DNA from: Candidatus Thorarchaeota archaeon MP11T_1
GTDB lineage: Archaea; Asgardarchaeota; Thorarchaeia; Thorarchaeales; Thorarchaeaceae
Length of the DNA stretch: 15,289 bases
Direction of reading: 5' to 3'
NCBI GenBank assembly: GCA_002825515.1
Contig: PJET01000049.1
Location: 1 to 15,289 of the forward strand
Notes under the pieces: model-generated
What the model was told of the DNA's origin: nothing
The model's database searches: none
Seen by the model: the letters and a program-made list of their open reading frames with translations, nothing else
Position numbers and translations under genes: made by a program
Shown: positions 1-6,549 of the stretch, one piece after another
Position numbering within the stretch: position 1 is the stretch's first letter
Layout: each line of letters starts with the position of its first letter

Positions 1-181
1 TGAGTGGGTCTAGTACTACGGTGAAACGTCTAATGTATCCTTCATCTTGTAGCTTTTTTACACGTCGACGAATAGTGACCTCTGTTCGACCAACAGCATC
101 AGCAATCTCGCTGAATGATCGTCTACCATCTTTTTGTAGCATTGTAACAATCTGAGAATCTATCGGATCAAGACCTTTCAT
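1..181 (-). CDS. Lrp/AsnC-family transcriptional regulator, N-terminal part (cut by window edge)
   Basis: Translation of the minus strand from the ATG at 181 gives 60 residues beginning MKGLDPIDSQIVTMLQKDGR, followed by a helix-turn-helix (SEIADAVGRTEVTIRRRVKK) and the wing (DEGYIRRFTVVLDP). This is the classic N-terminal DNA-binding domain of Lrp/AsnC (feast/famine) regulators. The C-terminal RAM ligand-binding domain lies beyond the left edge, so the effector cannot be judged. A GGTGA ribosome site sits 5 bases before the ATG, which fixes the start. A TATA-like box and repeated half-sites lie just upstream, which fits autoregulation (inference). The family call is firm; target genes are unknown. 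Confidence 0.92.
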   Translation of the reverse strand, partial: MKGLDPIDSQIVTMLQKDGRRSFSEIADAVGRTEVTIRRRVKKLQDEGYIRRFTVVLDPL

Positions 182-182
182 A

Positions 183-256
183 TCGTTCACCAAATGCTTT
201 TTCTGAAACGCAACGAGTGTTCGATATCGTTCATATATATTAACTGTTATGAACGA
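183..256. promoter_or_regulatory. Repeated TCGTTCA half-sites around the Lrp-gene promoter (candidate operator)
   Basis: The heptamer TCGTTCA occurs at 183-189 and 227-233, and in inverted orientation (TGAACGA) at 250-256. The last two extend to an 8-base inverted repeat, CGTTCATA (228-235) and TATGAACG (248-255), with 12 bases between the arms; the left arm overlaps the TATA box. Such spacing suits a dimeric or oligomeric regulator, and the adjacent Lrp-type protein is the obvious candidate. Binding is inferred. Confidence 0.45.
231..244 (-). promoter_or_regulatory. TATA-like promoter of the Lrp/AsnC gene
   Basis: Read on the minus strand the segment is GTTAATATATATGA, a strong archaeal TATA-box match. 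Its centre lies about 55 bases upstream of the ATG at 181, which predicts initiation near 211 and a leader of about 30 bases that includes the GGTGA ribosome site. Confidence 0.6.
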
Positions 257-296
257 ACTCATTAGGAATATTTACTCCAGTTTTATTGTTTAAAAT

Positions 297-1115
297 CTAG
301 AGTACCTTGAGTTCTTCCTCAATTATCTTGTCTTCGCTTGGTGACATGATTGCATAAAGCTCTATGTGGTCAATCAATGCTTTTGCATTACGAATCTTCT
401 CTTCAAGCAGTTCCTGTATCTGAAAGATTCCAGAAGCGTTATTCATGATGACCTCGATTCTTACAGTCTTGGTATCACCTTTTCGAATATTTACACGTTC
501 AATAGCCATTGCGGAGGCAGAGTGGATATTGACACTTCCAGCTTCAAAGGGAATCCTGGCCCGACCCTTTGTCATATCTAGCGCATCAGCAATGCCCACA
601 ACTCCAGCTTCAACGGTCATTGGAACTGCTACCTTGTCATGACAATATATGGCATGCATTACATGTCCTCTGATGTGTACTTGTTTGTGTCTGTCTTTTG
701 GATAGACCTTAGCTAGGATACGATCTAAGATTGGCATGGCTATTACCACTGAGAACTCATCATGATTAGCGCGACCTACGGCCATTCCTATGTCGTGGAG
801 ATAACATCCCAACAGCACAACCAGCTCTGAGTCTTTGATATCACCGGTTTCCTCCTTCACGATTGTAGTCTGTAAGCCCTTGCTGAGCTCCCTCAGAAGC
901 CTGATTCCGTTGAGTGCCACAATCAATGAGTGAGTATGTCCGTGGTCCGAATATCCCATCCGATCTATTGCCATTCGATTGCTGTCTTCCAATACTGTCT
1001 GTACTTCAACATCGCTCTCTAATTCATCAAATGCGATTTGACAGAGTTCATTCTTCTTGAATGATCTTCGAACTCTGTCTTTCAATGTGGTTCTTTGTTT
1101 TGGGCTCTTTGTCAT
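297..1115 (-). CDS. HD-domain metal-dependent phosphohydrolase
   Basis: A 272-residue soluble protein of the HD superfamily, whose members hydrolyse phosphoester bonds of nucleotides or cyclic nucleotides using bound divalent metal. Visible metal-ligand candidates are the His cluster SDHGHTHS (H58, H60, H62), the HD pair in CYLHDIG (H107, D108), further His residues between about 118 and 159, and the Asp residues in GIADALDMTKG (D177, D180). The last 80 residues form a mixed alpha/beta C-terminal region (about residues 195-265) that I do not recognise. The gene starts at ATG 1115, is monocistronic in appearance, and lies 115 bases upstream of the Lrp gene on the same strand. Substrate is not predictable from sequence. 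The family call is firm. Confidence 0.85.
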   Translation of the reverse strand: MTKSPKQRTTLKDRVRRSFKKNELCQIAFDELESDVEVQTVLEDSNRMAIDRMGYSDHGHTHSLIVALNGIRLLRELSKGLQTTIVKEETGDIKDSELVVLLGCYLHDIGMAVGRANHDEFSVVIAMPILDRILAKVYPKDRHKQVHIRGHVMHAIYCHDKVAVPMTVEAGVVGIADALDMTKGRARIPFEAGSVNIHSASAMAIERVNIRKGDTKTVRIEVIMNNASGIFQIQELLEEKIRNAKALIDHIELYAIMSPSEDKIIEEELKVL

Positions 1116-1170
1116 TTTCCTATTGCCCCTTCTTTCTTCTTTCTATTCTATTCTGACTATTGCTGATTCA

Positions 1171-1180
1171 GTAATAAATG
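1171..1180 (-). promoter_or_regulatory. Possible TATA box for the HD-domain gene; rest of 1116-1371 spacer without genes
   Basis: Minus-strand CATTTATTAC lies about 60 bases upstream of the ATG at 1115, a plausible position for a TATA box with a leader of about 35 bases. The remainder of the 256-base spacer is AT-rich, and I see no gene, RNA or convincing repeat in it. Confidence 0.3.
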
Positions 1181-1371
1181 AGATACTGCTGCAACTCTAT
1201 TATGGTAGGTAATAATGTGGCTTCCCCTCGACCTACTCTCACTGATTAGCTTCTTCAGATTCTATTTTGTTATTGCTTCCAGTGAAAATTCTAATATGAA
1301 CTAATTGTATCCGGCAGGATTTTCGTTTGTCAAAGTACTTGCATTGCATATACGCTACTGGGTACACTTGA

Positions 1372-2046
1372 TTATGTTGGTGAGGAATTATTGAGAAGAA
1401 GAAGATCTTCTAAGTTCTGAATTTTCAGAGCTTTTCGTAGAATATAGTTTAGTCCTATGGAAACAGGAATAACTAGCAAGTTGAGAACCATTGTGAGAAG
1501 AGATATTGCAACCATGTAGAGGGGGTTCCAGTTCAGAATTACTGAATAGTAAATAGTAGTTGGAATAAGTAGTCCAATGAAGACCCACAGACCACCAACG
1601 AGCAAAGCCACTGTTTCCTTTCTGTTTCTGAGAAATGAAATCAGCAGGCATCCGATACCCCATGTGTTCAGTGTGATGACTACGTAAACGAGAAGCTCTC
1701 CAGCAGATCCATAAATGACACACCATAGTAGCTCTCCTAGACAGAGAGCTGGGAAGCATATTGCCGCAACCTTCCAAGGTTGAACCATAGTGCTGAATGA
1801 GTATAGGAAAATTGGAGCTAAATAGAGATAGATAACTCCTGTAATCCAAGGGGTTGGAATAAGAATCGGAAAACGTGGGAAAACGGAGAATACTATAATC
1901 GAAACAGAAAAGGCCATAGCTATCAAGACGAACCTGATCCAAGATTCGGTCGCCGTGGTGGACCTTGCGCTCCCACTTTCTCGACTCTGTTTAGTTTCAC
2001 CAACGTTCAAGTCTAACTCTCTTCTAGTTCGCAACTCAAATTTCAC
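1372..2046 (-). CDS. Six-helix membrane protein, possibly an ECF-transporter S-component-like protein
   Basis: A 224-residue integral membrane protein with a polar N-terminus (residues 1-35) and six hydrophobic segments at about 36-56, 69-87, 91-113, 118-139, 145-170 and 174-202, ending in a short polar tail. Size, helix number and the small, Gly-rich helices (for example LGELLWCVIYG near 103-113) recall substrate-binding S components of energy-coupling-factor importers, but no diagnostic motif was found, so this is a weak inference. It begins 26 bases after the Ntn hydrolase gene ends and is probably co-transcribed with it. The first start is GTG 2046, directly abutting an AGGA; a TTG at 2034 would give better spacing to GGAG. 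No ATPase or T-component gene is nearby. Confidence 0.65.
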   Translation of the reverse strand: MKFELRTRRELDLNVGETKQSRESGSARSTTATESWIRFVLIAMAFSVSIIVFSVFPRFPILIPTPWITGVIYLYLAPIFLYSFSTMVQPWKVAAICFPALCLGELLWCVIYGSAGELLVYVVITLNTWGIGCLLISFLRNRKETVALLVGGLWVFIGLLIPTTIYYSVILNWNPLYMVAISLLTMVLNLLVIPVSIGLNYILRKALKIQNLEDLLLLNNSSPT

Positions 2047-2072
2047 TCCTTTTCATACCATATTCGTATAGT

Positions 2073-3038
2073 TCAAACCCTCTTCGTTCTTATTTTCAAA
2101 ACCGTAATCAACGTTGAACAAAGGATGACAAAACAAATCAAAATCATACCAGAGAAGTCCCCAAATGTGTCAGAGGAACTAGGTTGACCAGTAGAGAGAA
2201 ACACTAGTTTTTCAATGTCATACGAGTGTTCACCAGCTGCTAATTCATCTGTTATGTTGAGAACTGCCATGCGTTCGAAGTCACCACGTGAGTAGAGATA
2301 TAGTAGTCCGTTCTGTTGGTCACAAATGTACGAGTACATAGTCGCTGATGCAGATACCGTTTGAAGAATTTCTTGGCAGTAATCAAGGGTCAGCTCGCTC
2401 ATCGTGCTCAGCAAGGAAACCATGGTGTCATATCGTCCTACATCATGGTGCTCACTCTGTGCAAGATTGAAGTTTGTGGAAACAAGATAGTCTTCAGACT
2501 TGTTAGTCATCCAGAGGTTGCCAGTATCATCCAATCCTATGACTACTGCATCTCCTGTGTCATCTGCGATGTGAGCCTGTTGCCAGTTCAGTAGTAGTAA
2601 GTTAAATGAAGACACCCAGGTTTTTGCCTCATCTACAGTTGCGCATTCTTGAAGCATTTCTATGAAATAAGATCCTTCGTAGTCGGGTTTATTCGGATCG
2701 AGTTGGATCTGAGTTTCACTGACTGCTGTCATATCAAGACAAAGACCTTTGTCATTCATCCCTCCCACCGGCACCATAACGTTTCGATAGATTCCATAGC
2801 CAAACAAAACTAACCCATTCTTGCTCTCTGAACCTGGTATGAACCAGACCCTTCCATGCTGAAGCCCTTCATCCTCATTGTTGCAGAAGAATGTATTTCC
2901 ATCACTTGAAACACTAAAGATAGAGCATGAGTCCATCGCTCTATTGTCGCAATTAATTAGAACTATGGGTAGCATGAAGATTATCTGGGTGATGAGAAAG
3001 ATTGTCAATGCTTTATGAGAACGAAAGACCTTCATCAT
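2073..3038 (-). CDS. Membrane-anchored Ntn hydrolase, linear-amide (choloylglycine/C45-like) hydrolase
   Basis: A 321-residue protein with an N-terminal hydrophobic signal/anchor (about 9-29), a catalytic domain, and a C-terminal transmembrane helix (about 295-314) followed by basic KIRTKRV. The domain opens with C38 in DSCSIFSVSSDG and then FFCNNEDEG (51-58). This matches the N-terminal nucleophile Cys and the following Asn/Asp-rich motif of the Ntn hydrolase family that cleaves linear amide C-N bonds (penicillin V acylase, bile salt hydrolase, acyl-CoA:6-APA-like enzymes). GGMNDKGLCL near 92-101 corresponds to the family's G-x-N-x-x-G-L element. The enzyme should act outside the membrane after signal removal or self-processing exposes C38. 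Substrate is unknown. The start at ATG 3038 is supported by AAAGGTG upstream and a TATA-like box. It pairs with the downstream six-helix protein. Confidence 0.75.
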   Translation of the reverse strand: MMKVFRSHKALTIFLITQIIFMLPIVLINCDNRAMDSCSIFSVSSDGNTFFCNNEDEGLQHGRVWFIPGSESKNGLVLFGYGIYRNVMVPVGGMNDKGLCLDMTAVSETQIQLDPNKPDYEGSYFIEMLQECATVDEAKTWVSSFNLLLLNWQQAHIADDTGDAVVIGLDDTGNLWMTNKSEDYLVSTNFNLAQSEHHDVGRYDTMVSLLSTMSELTLDYCQEILQTVSASATMYSYICDQQNGLLYLYSRGDFERMAVLNITDELAAGEHSYDIEKLVFLSTGQPSSSDTFGDFSGMILICFVILCSTLITVLKIRTKRV

Positions 3039-3090
3039 GACAACACCTTTGTGCTATAATGGAATGCGAAGTCTGTCGTTGCGAGCCTGT

Positions 3091-3103
3091 TCAATAAATA
3101 AAG
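3091..3103 (-). promoter_or_regulatory. TATA-like promoter of the Ntn hydrolase gene
   Basis: Minus-strand CTTTATTTATTGA lies about 59 bases upstream of the ATG at 3038, predicting initiation near 3071 and a leader of about 33 bases containing GGTG. The 3039-3198 spacer is divergent and must also hold the promoter of the plus-strand acetyltransferase, for which I see no clear TATA box. Confidence 0.5.
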
Positions 3104-3234
3104 ATGGTTTGACCTGCGCAAATCTCAAGGATGTAAAATCTCTGAAAAAACACTATGCTCATTAAGACAGCCTATTTTGTTTCAATGGGTGAGCGGTACT
3201 GAAGATTCGTCAATTCGATGACAAAGATACTGCC

Positions 3235-3648
3235 ATGGTTATCCGGTTGGCCAATGATTATGCTTTCTTTGATGGTCCACTACATGAGAATGACCTGAAG
3301 ATCACCCATGCATTTCCAGAGGGCTTTATTGTTGCTCAGGATGATGACAAAGTTGTAGGTTTTGTCTATGGGTATTTTAAAGATGTTCCATCAGAAGTCC
3401 TTGCCAATTGGGGGGTTTCAAAGGTTGCGACAATTGAGCTTCTTGTGGTGACTCCTAAATACAGAAACCAAGGCGTTGGTGCCACTCTTCTTGAACATCT
3501 ATTAGAAATATTCAGACAGTCTGGCGCAGACCTGATAAGTGTGCATTGTCCGGTTCAGGCTGTTGAGGCCAAACAACTTTACGAGAAATTTGGCTTTGAG
3601 GTCAGTGCATTCCATATGAGAAAAAGATTTGATTCCTCTACAGTCTGA
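3235..3648 (+). CDS. GNAT-family N-acetyltransferase
   Basis: A 137-residue acetyltransferase that transfers an acetyl group from acetyl-CoA to an amine. The acetyl-CoA-binding motif A is clear: IELLVVTPKYRNQGVGATLL at about 67-86, with the pyrophosphate-binding RNQGVG. The C-terminal YEKFGFE (about 115-121) is the usual last conserved element. The feature starts at the first ATG, but reading continues in frame upstream to 3199 as LKIRQFDDKDTA, which looks like the normal first beta strand of the fold, so the true start is probably a CTG at 3199 (see findings). It is the only plus-strand gene here, and its stop overlaps the convergent mvhD by 11 bases. The acceptor substrate (protein N-terminus, small molecule or other) cannot be told. 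Confidence 0.85.
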   Translation: MVIRLANDYAFFDGPLHENDLKITHAFPEGFIVAQDDDKVVGFVYGYFKDVPSEVLANWGVSKVATIELLVVTPKYRNQGVGATLLEHLLEIFRQSGADLISVHCPVQAVEAKQLYEKFGFEVSAFHMRKRFDSSTV

Positions 3649-4048
3649 TGGGATTTGGACCAATCTTCCGAATCTCATCAGCGAACTTGTTGACCTCAGC
3701 TGCGAACTTGTCCCCCTCTGCAGCACTCACAAAGACCATCTTCACTCGGTCTTCATTGAGACCAAGTTGTCCAACAAGCTTTCTAGCAAACCGGACCCTT
3801 CGCTCTGCCCCCAAGTTGCCAGTCTTGTAGGCACAGTCTCCGGGATGGCATCCAACAACCAGAACCCCATCGGCTCCTTCTTGAAGCGCCTTGAGAATGA
3901 AGTTGATGTCGAGTCTCGCGGTGCATGGCATCCTGATTATCCTACTCGTAATGTCATACTGTAGCTTCATCGTTCCCGCCAAGTCTGAGGCGGCGTACAT
4001 GCACTGCATGCACCCGAACACTATGATATTCATGTCTCTAGGAGGCAT
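3638..4048 (-). CDS. mvhD: Stand-alone MvhD-type [2Fe-2S] electron-transfer subunit
   Basis: A 136-residue protein with the five cysteines typical of the MvhD/FlpD family: C13 and C16 (FGCMQCMY), C42 (MPCTARLD), C67 and C72 (GCHPGDCAYKTGN). MvhD carries a [2Fe-2S] cluster and passes electrons from a hydrogenase (MvhAG), formate dehydrogenase or another oxidoreductase to HdrA. The usual CHY is CAY here. The protein ends with RKIGPNPIRL, closely matching the end of the MvhD domain fused to HdrA2 (KKLGPTPV), so the cell has two versions of this module. It stands alone, after a 145-base gap with its own TATA-like box, and no hydrogenase gene follows: downstream is the convergent acetyltransferase. 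ATG 4048 is the first start; ATG 4033 is possible. Confidence 0.88.
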   Translation of the reverse strand: MPPRDMNIIVFGCMQCMYAASDLAGTMKLQYDITSRIIRMPCTARLDINFILKALQEGADGVLVVGCHPGDCAYKTGNLGAERRVRFARKLVGQLGLNEDRVKMVFVSAAEGDKFAAEVNKFADEIRKIGPNPIRL

Positions 4049-4097
4049 TATCTTTCAGTCGCCTGAGAGTCGTTAGTAGGCGAGAACAATCTAGCCA

Positions 4098-4107
4098 CCA
4101 TATAATC
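4098..4107 (-). promoter_or_regulatory. TATA-like promoter of mvhD
   Basis: Minus-strand GATTATATGG lies about 54 bases upstream of the ATG at 4048, giving expected initiation near 4076 and a leader of about 28 bases. It suggests that mvhD can be expressed separately from the genes upstream. Confidence 0.5.
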
Positions 4108-4193
4108 TTTCAGGATTGAAAATATCTGCGGATGAATTCACTGACCTGTTTCAAGTTTCAAATGAGGTTGAGTGAATTTCTTAGTATTGTCTA

Positions 4194-4880
4194 TTATTCA
4201 ACCAAGTGATTTGTGAAGACTGAGTAAATAGTAGTTACAAGACCGTCTAAAGCAGAAACTGGTTCTAGAACAGCGCAACTCTCCAAACCTCTGTCTGGAG
4301 TGCCTTTGCCACTGTTGAACATGATGTATCCTTCACCTACTTGGACTGTTATGACATATACCCATGAACCATCGGAATAGGTGATTTCGATTTCAAAACC
4401 CATGTTGAAACTGGATTCTAGTAGTTCCAATGAGGATGTCTCGGAAGGATATGTGTGGTTCAGTCCTTCATGAAGACTCAGACAGATATTCTCAATCTCT
4501 TCTGGAGTCACTGTGAATTCTCTCTCATAGAGCAATGGGTTTTCAAAGCCTTCGGAATCGTCCAAGAAACTAGCAAGAATCATCAAGCTGTGTTCTTGGA
4601 GGACAAGAGAAGCATCCATGAGTTCTGGATATAATATATCGGTGCTATTCCCACATATTCTGAACGATGCAATATCCAGTGAAAATGATGTGTTTGGATT
4701 GTCGGAGAGAGAGAAGTGCAAGAGGGCAGATACTGATACTGCTGCAACGATGATAGTCACAACGGTAGCTGCTTTGAAGCTTCCATCTACGATTTCAAAT
4801 CCCTCCAACTGTAATATTATACGGAGAAATAGTTCATGAATCTTCTTGTGTACACACCCTGTCTTCGGATTGAGTATCAA
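4194..4880 (-). CDS. Unrecognised single-pass membrane protein with an external domain
   Basis: Up to 228 residues. A hydrophobic segment at about 36-56 (ATVVTIIVAAVSVSALLHF) follows a basic, short cytoplasmic leader, so the remaining about 170 residues probably face outside. The external part is acidic and mixed alpha/beta, with EEIENICLSLHEGL near 127-140 and a strand-rich stretch near 160-190. I do not recognise the family. The open frame starts at TTG 4880, only 8 bases after the cupin stop, so co-transcription with the acyl-CoA dehydrogenase and cupin is likely; the exact start is uncertain because no good ribosome site precedes the TTG. A role linked to its neighbours is not evident from sequence. 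Confidence 0.6.
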   Translation of the reverse strand: MILNPKTGCVHKKIHELFLRIILQLEGFEIVDGSFKAATVVTIIVAAVSVSALLHFSLSDNPNTSFSLDIASFRICGNSTDILYPELMDASLVLQEHSLMILASFLDDSEGFENPLLYEREFTVTPEEIENICLSLHEGLNHTYPSETSSLELLESSFNMGFEIEITYSDGSWVYVITVQVGEGYIMFNSGKGTPDRGLESCAVLEPVSALDGLVTTIYSVFTNHLVE

Positions 4881-4888
4881 TCAGAGCA

Positions 4889-5260
4889 CTAGACAAGTTC
4901 CTCTGCATCTGTCTGCCACTCAGGATAGACGATACAGAGGAATTCAAGATCCTCATCTCCGATGTTCTCAATGAACTGAACACCCTTAGGAGGAATGTAG
5001 ATTGTATCTCCAGGACCTACAATCTCGGTTTCTTTGTCAATGTGCATTATACCCTCACCGTTTAGGATGTAGTACACCTCTGATGCGGTCTTGAACCGAT
5101 GTGGCAGTGAGGTTTTCTTTGGAGGAAGTGTTGCATGAGCTAGACTGTATCCAAGTTGAAGAGGTGCTGTGTCATGTTTGGGATTCAACATCTCTCGAAC
5201 TATCGTATCATCAAGTGCTATGATTTCTTTGAGTTCCTTCAGTCTTTTCACAATCATCAT
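4889..5260 (-). CDS. Small single-domain cupin protein
   Basis: A 123-residue protein with one cupin beta-barrel. Cupin motif 1 is seen as LPHRFKTASEVYYILNGEG (His and Glu kept; second His of H-x-H replaced by Phe) and motif 2 as GDTIYIPPKGVQFIENIGDE (the metal-binding His replaced by Phe). So at most two of the usual metal ligands remain, and the protein may be non-catalytic or sugar/ligand binding. From memory, a group of archaeal cupins shares the Q-x-IEN form of motif 2, so this looks like a family trait. I chose ATG 5260, which is 8 bases after the acyl-CoA dehydrogenase stop; an in-frame extension to 5299 would overlap that gene. The two genes are probably translationally coupled. Function unknown. 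Confidence 0.8.
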   Translation of the reverse strand: MMIVKRLKELKEIIALDDTIVREMLNPKHDTAPLQLGYSLAHATLPPKKTSLPHRFKTASEVYYILNGEGIMHIDKETEIVGPGDTIYIPPKGVQFIENIGDEDLEFLCIVYPEWQTDAEELV

Positions 5261-5268
5261 AATAGCCC

Positions 5269-6468
5269 CTAGAAATCTGGAGGTTTCTTGTTGTGCCATT
5301 TTGGTATCTTTTCCATGGCTGGTTCGTACCCACTAAGGACATGTCGCCCTAGGATGAGTCTCTGAACCTCGCTGGTCCCCTCGTATATCTGGTAGAGCTT
5401 GGCATCTCTGAAAAGCTTCTCAAGTGGATACTGGTCGATGTAACCATATCCCCCATGGATCTGGAGTGCCTCACTCGCTGTTTCCATTGCCACATCAGTC
5501 GCAAACGCTTTTGCAACGCTTGCAGGTACAGTTGCATCTCCAACATTGTCAGTTGTCCATGCAGCCTTCAGATAGAGTACTCTCGAGGCTTCAATCTTCA
5601 TGTACATCTCAGCCAATTTGAACTGAATCACCTCAAACTCTCGCAGCTTCTGAGTGAAGACCTCTCGTTTGTTGACATAGTCCCTTGCATATTCCATCGC
5701 AGCCCGTGCGAGACCTGTGGCAAAGGCCGCGATTGAAGGTCGGGTCATGGCAAATGTCTGCATCGCAATTCCAAAGCCCTTCCCCTCAGCACCCAACAGG
5801 TTCTCCTCTGGGATCTTGGCATCTCGAAACATGACTGAAGATGTAGTCGATGCTTTGTGTCCCATTTTCTCGACTGGACGACCTGTCTTGACTCCAGGAG
5901 TGTCAGCATCCACAATAAAGGCACAGAGGGCTTTGTGGCGCTTGCTTGGATCAAGGCTTGCAAAGACCGTGAAATAGTCAGCATGAGGCGCATTTGTAAT
6001 CCAGAACTTTGACCCATTCAACACATAGTTACTTCCATCTTTCTTCACACGTGTCTGAATGCCTGCTACATCTGAACCCATACCCGGTTCTGAACAAGCA
6101 AAGCTGACAAACTTGAGTTCTTCAGTGAGTGGTCGAAGGTACTTCTCTTTCTGCTCATTAGTTCCTGCTAAGAGAATAGGCTCTGCACCTAGAGTGTTGA
6201 CATAAATGCTCGTAGTCATGCCTGCGCAACCAGCAGCCATCTCTTCAACTACAATACATTGTTCAATTGATCCTAACCCTAGACCTCCATACTCTTTTGG
6301 TATGGAGAGATTCATCAGTCCTTCGTCCCAGCACTTCTGAATAATCGGGCGCGGAAATTCTCCACTCTTATCGTAATAATGTGCATAGGGAATCATGTAT
6401 TCTTGAGCAAATTTTCTCGCGCTTTTCTGAAGCTCTAACTGTTCATCTGTTAGCCTGAAGTCAATCAT
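5269..6468 (-). CDS. Acyl-CoA dehydrogenase (FAD flavoprotein)
   Basis: A 399-residue protein of normal family length. It oxidises an acyl-CoA to the 2,3-enoyl-CoA (or runs in reverse), using FAD. Domains run in the usual order: N-terminal helical (about 1-120), middle beta (121-235) and C-terminal helical (236-380). Diagnostic motifs are CSEPGMGSDVAG (125-136), NGSKFWITNA (151-160), ALQIHGGYGY (334-343) and YEGTSEVQR (362-370), in which E363 sits at the catalytic base position of short/medium-chain enzymes. Residue 254 region lacks the isovaleryl-type Glu. The ATG at 6468 follows GAGGAAA. It lies 81 bases after the Hdr-linked operon and is followed at 8 bases by the cupin. Normal electron acceptor is ETF, yet no etfAB is in view. 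Chain-length specificity is not determinable. Confidence 0.93.
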   Translation of the reverse strand: MIDFRLTDEQLELQKSARKFAQEYMIPYAHYYDKSGEFPRPIIQKCWDEGLMNLSIPKEYGGLGLGSIEQCIVVEEMAAGCAGMTTSIYVNTLGAEPILLAGTNEQKEKYLRPLTEELKFVSFACSEPGMGSDVAGIQTRVKKDGSNYVLNGSKFWITNAPHADYFTVFASLDPSKRHKALCAFIVDADTPGVKTGRPVEKMGHKASTTSSVMFRDAKIPEENLLGAEGKGFGIAMQTFAMTRPSIAAFATGLARAAMEYARDYVNKREVFTQKLREFEVIQFKLAEMYMKIEASRVLYLKAAWTTDNVGDATVPASVAKAFATDVAMETASEALQIHGGYGYIDQYPLEKLFRDAKLYQIYEGTSEVQRLILGRHVLSGYEPAMEKIPKWHNKKPPDF

Positions 6469-6516
6469 TACGTTTCCTCACCATGAATTTGTGCAGTTCT
6501 AGACCTTTCATTATGT

Positions 6517-6526
6517 GGTATAAGTC
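6517..6526 (-). promoter_or_regulatory. Possible TATA box before the acyl-CoA dehydrogenase gene
   Basis: Minus-strand GACTTATACC lies about 53 bases upstream of the ATG at 6468, a fitting distance for a leader of about 27 bases. The match to the archaeal TATA consensus is only partial, so the gene may instead be read through from the Hdr operon. Confidence 0.3.
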
Positions 6527-6549
6527 AGTTGCTAAGTGGTATTTCTGTT

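Noticed and set aside
2073..3038. Lipobox in the Ntn hydrolase (VLINC at residues 26-30)
   Set aside because: Asn at the position before Cys does not fit the lipobox; C38 with its downstream motif is better explained as the catalytic residue.
5424..5977. Plus-strand open frames inside the acyl-CoA dehydrogenase gene
   Set aside because: They are antisense shadows: the minus-strand frame is a full-length enzyme with every family motif.
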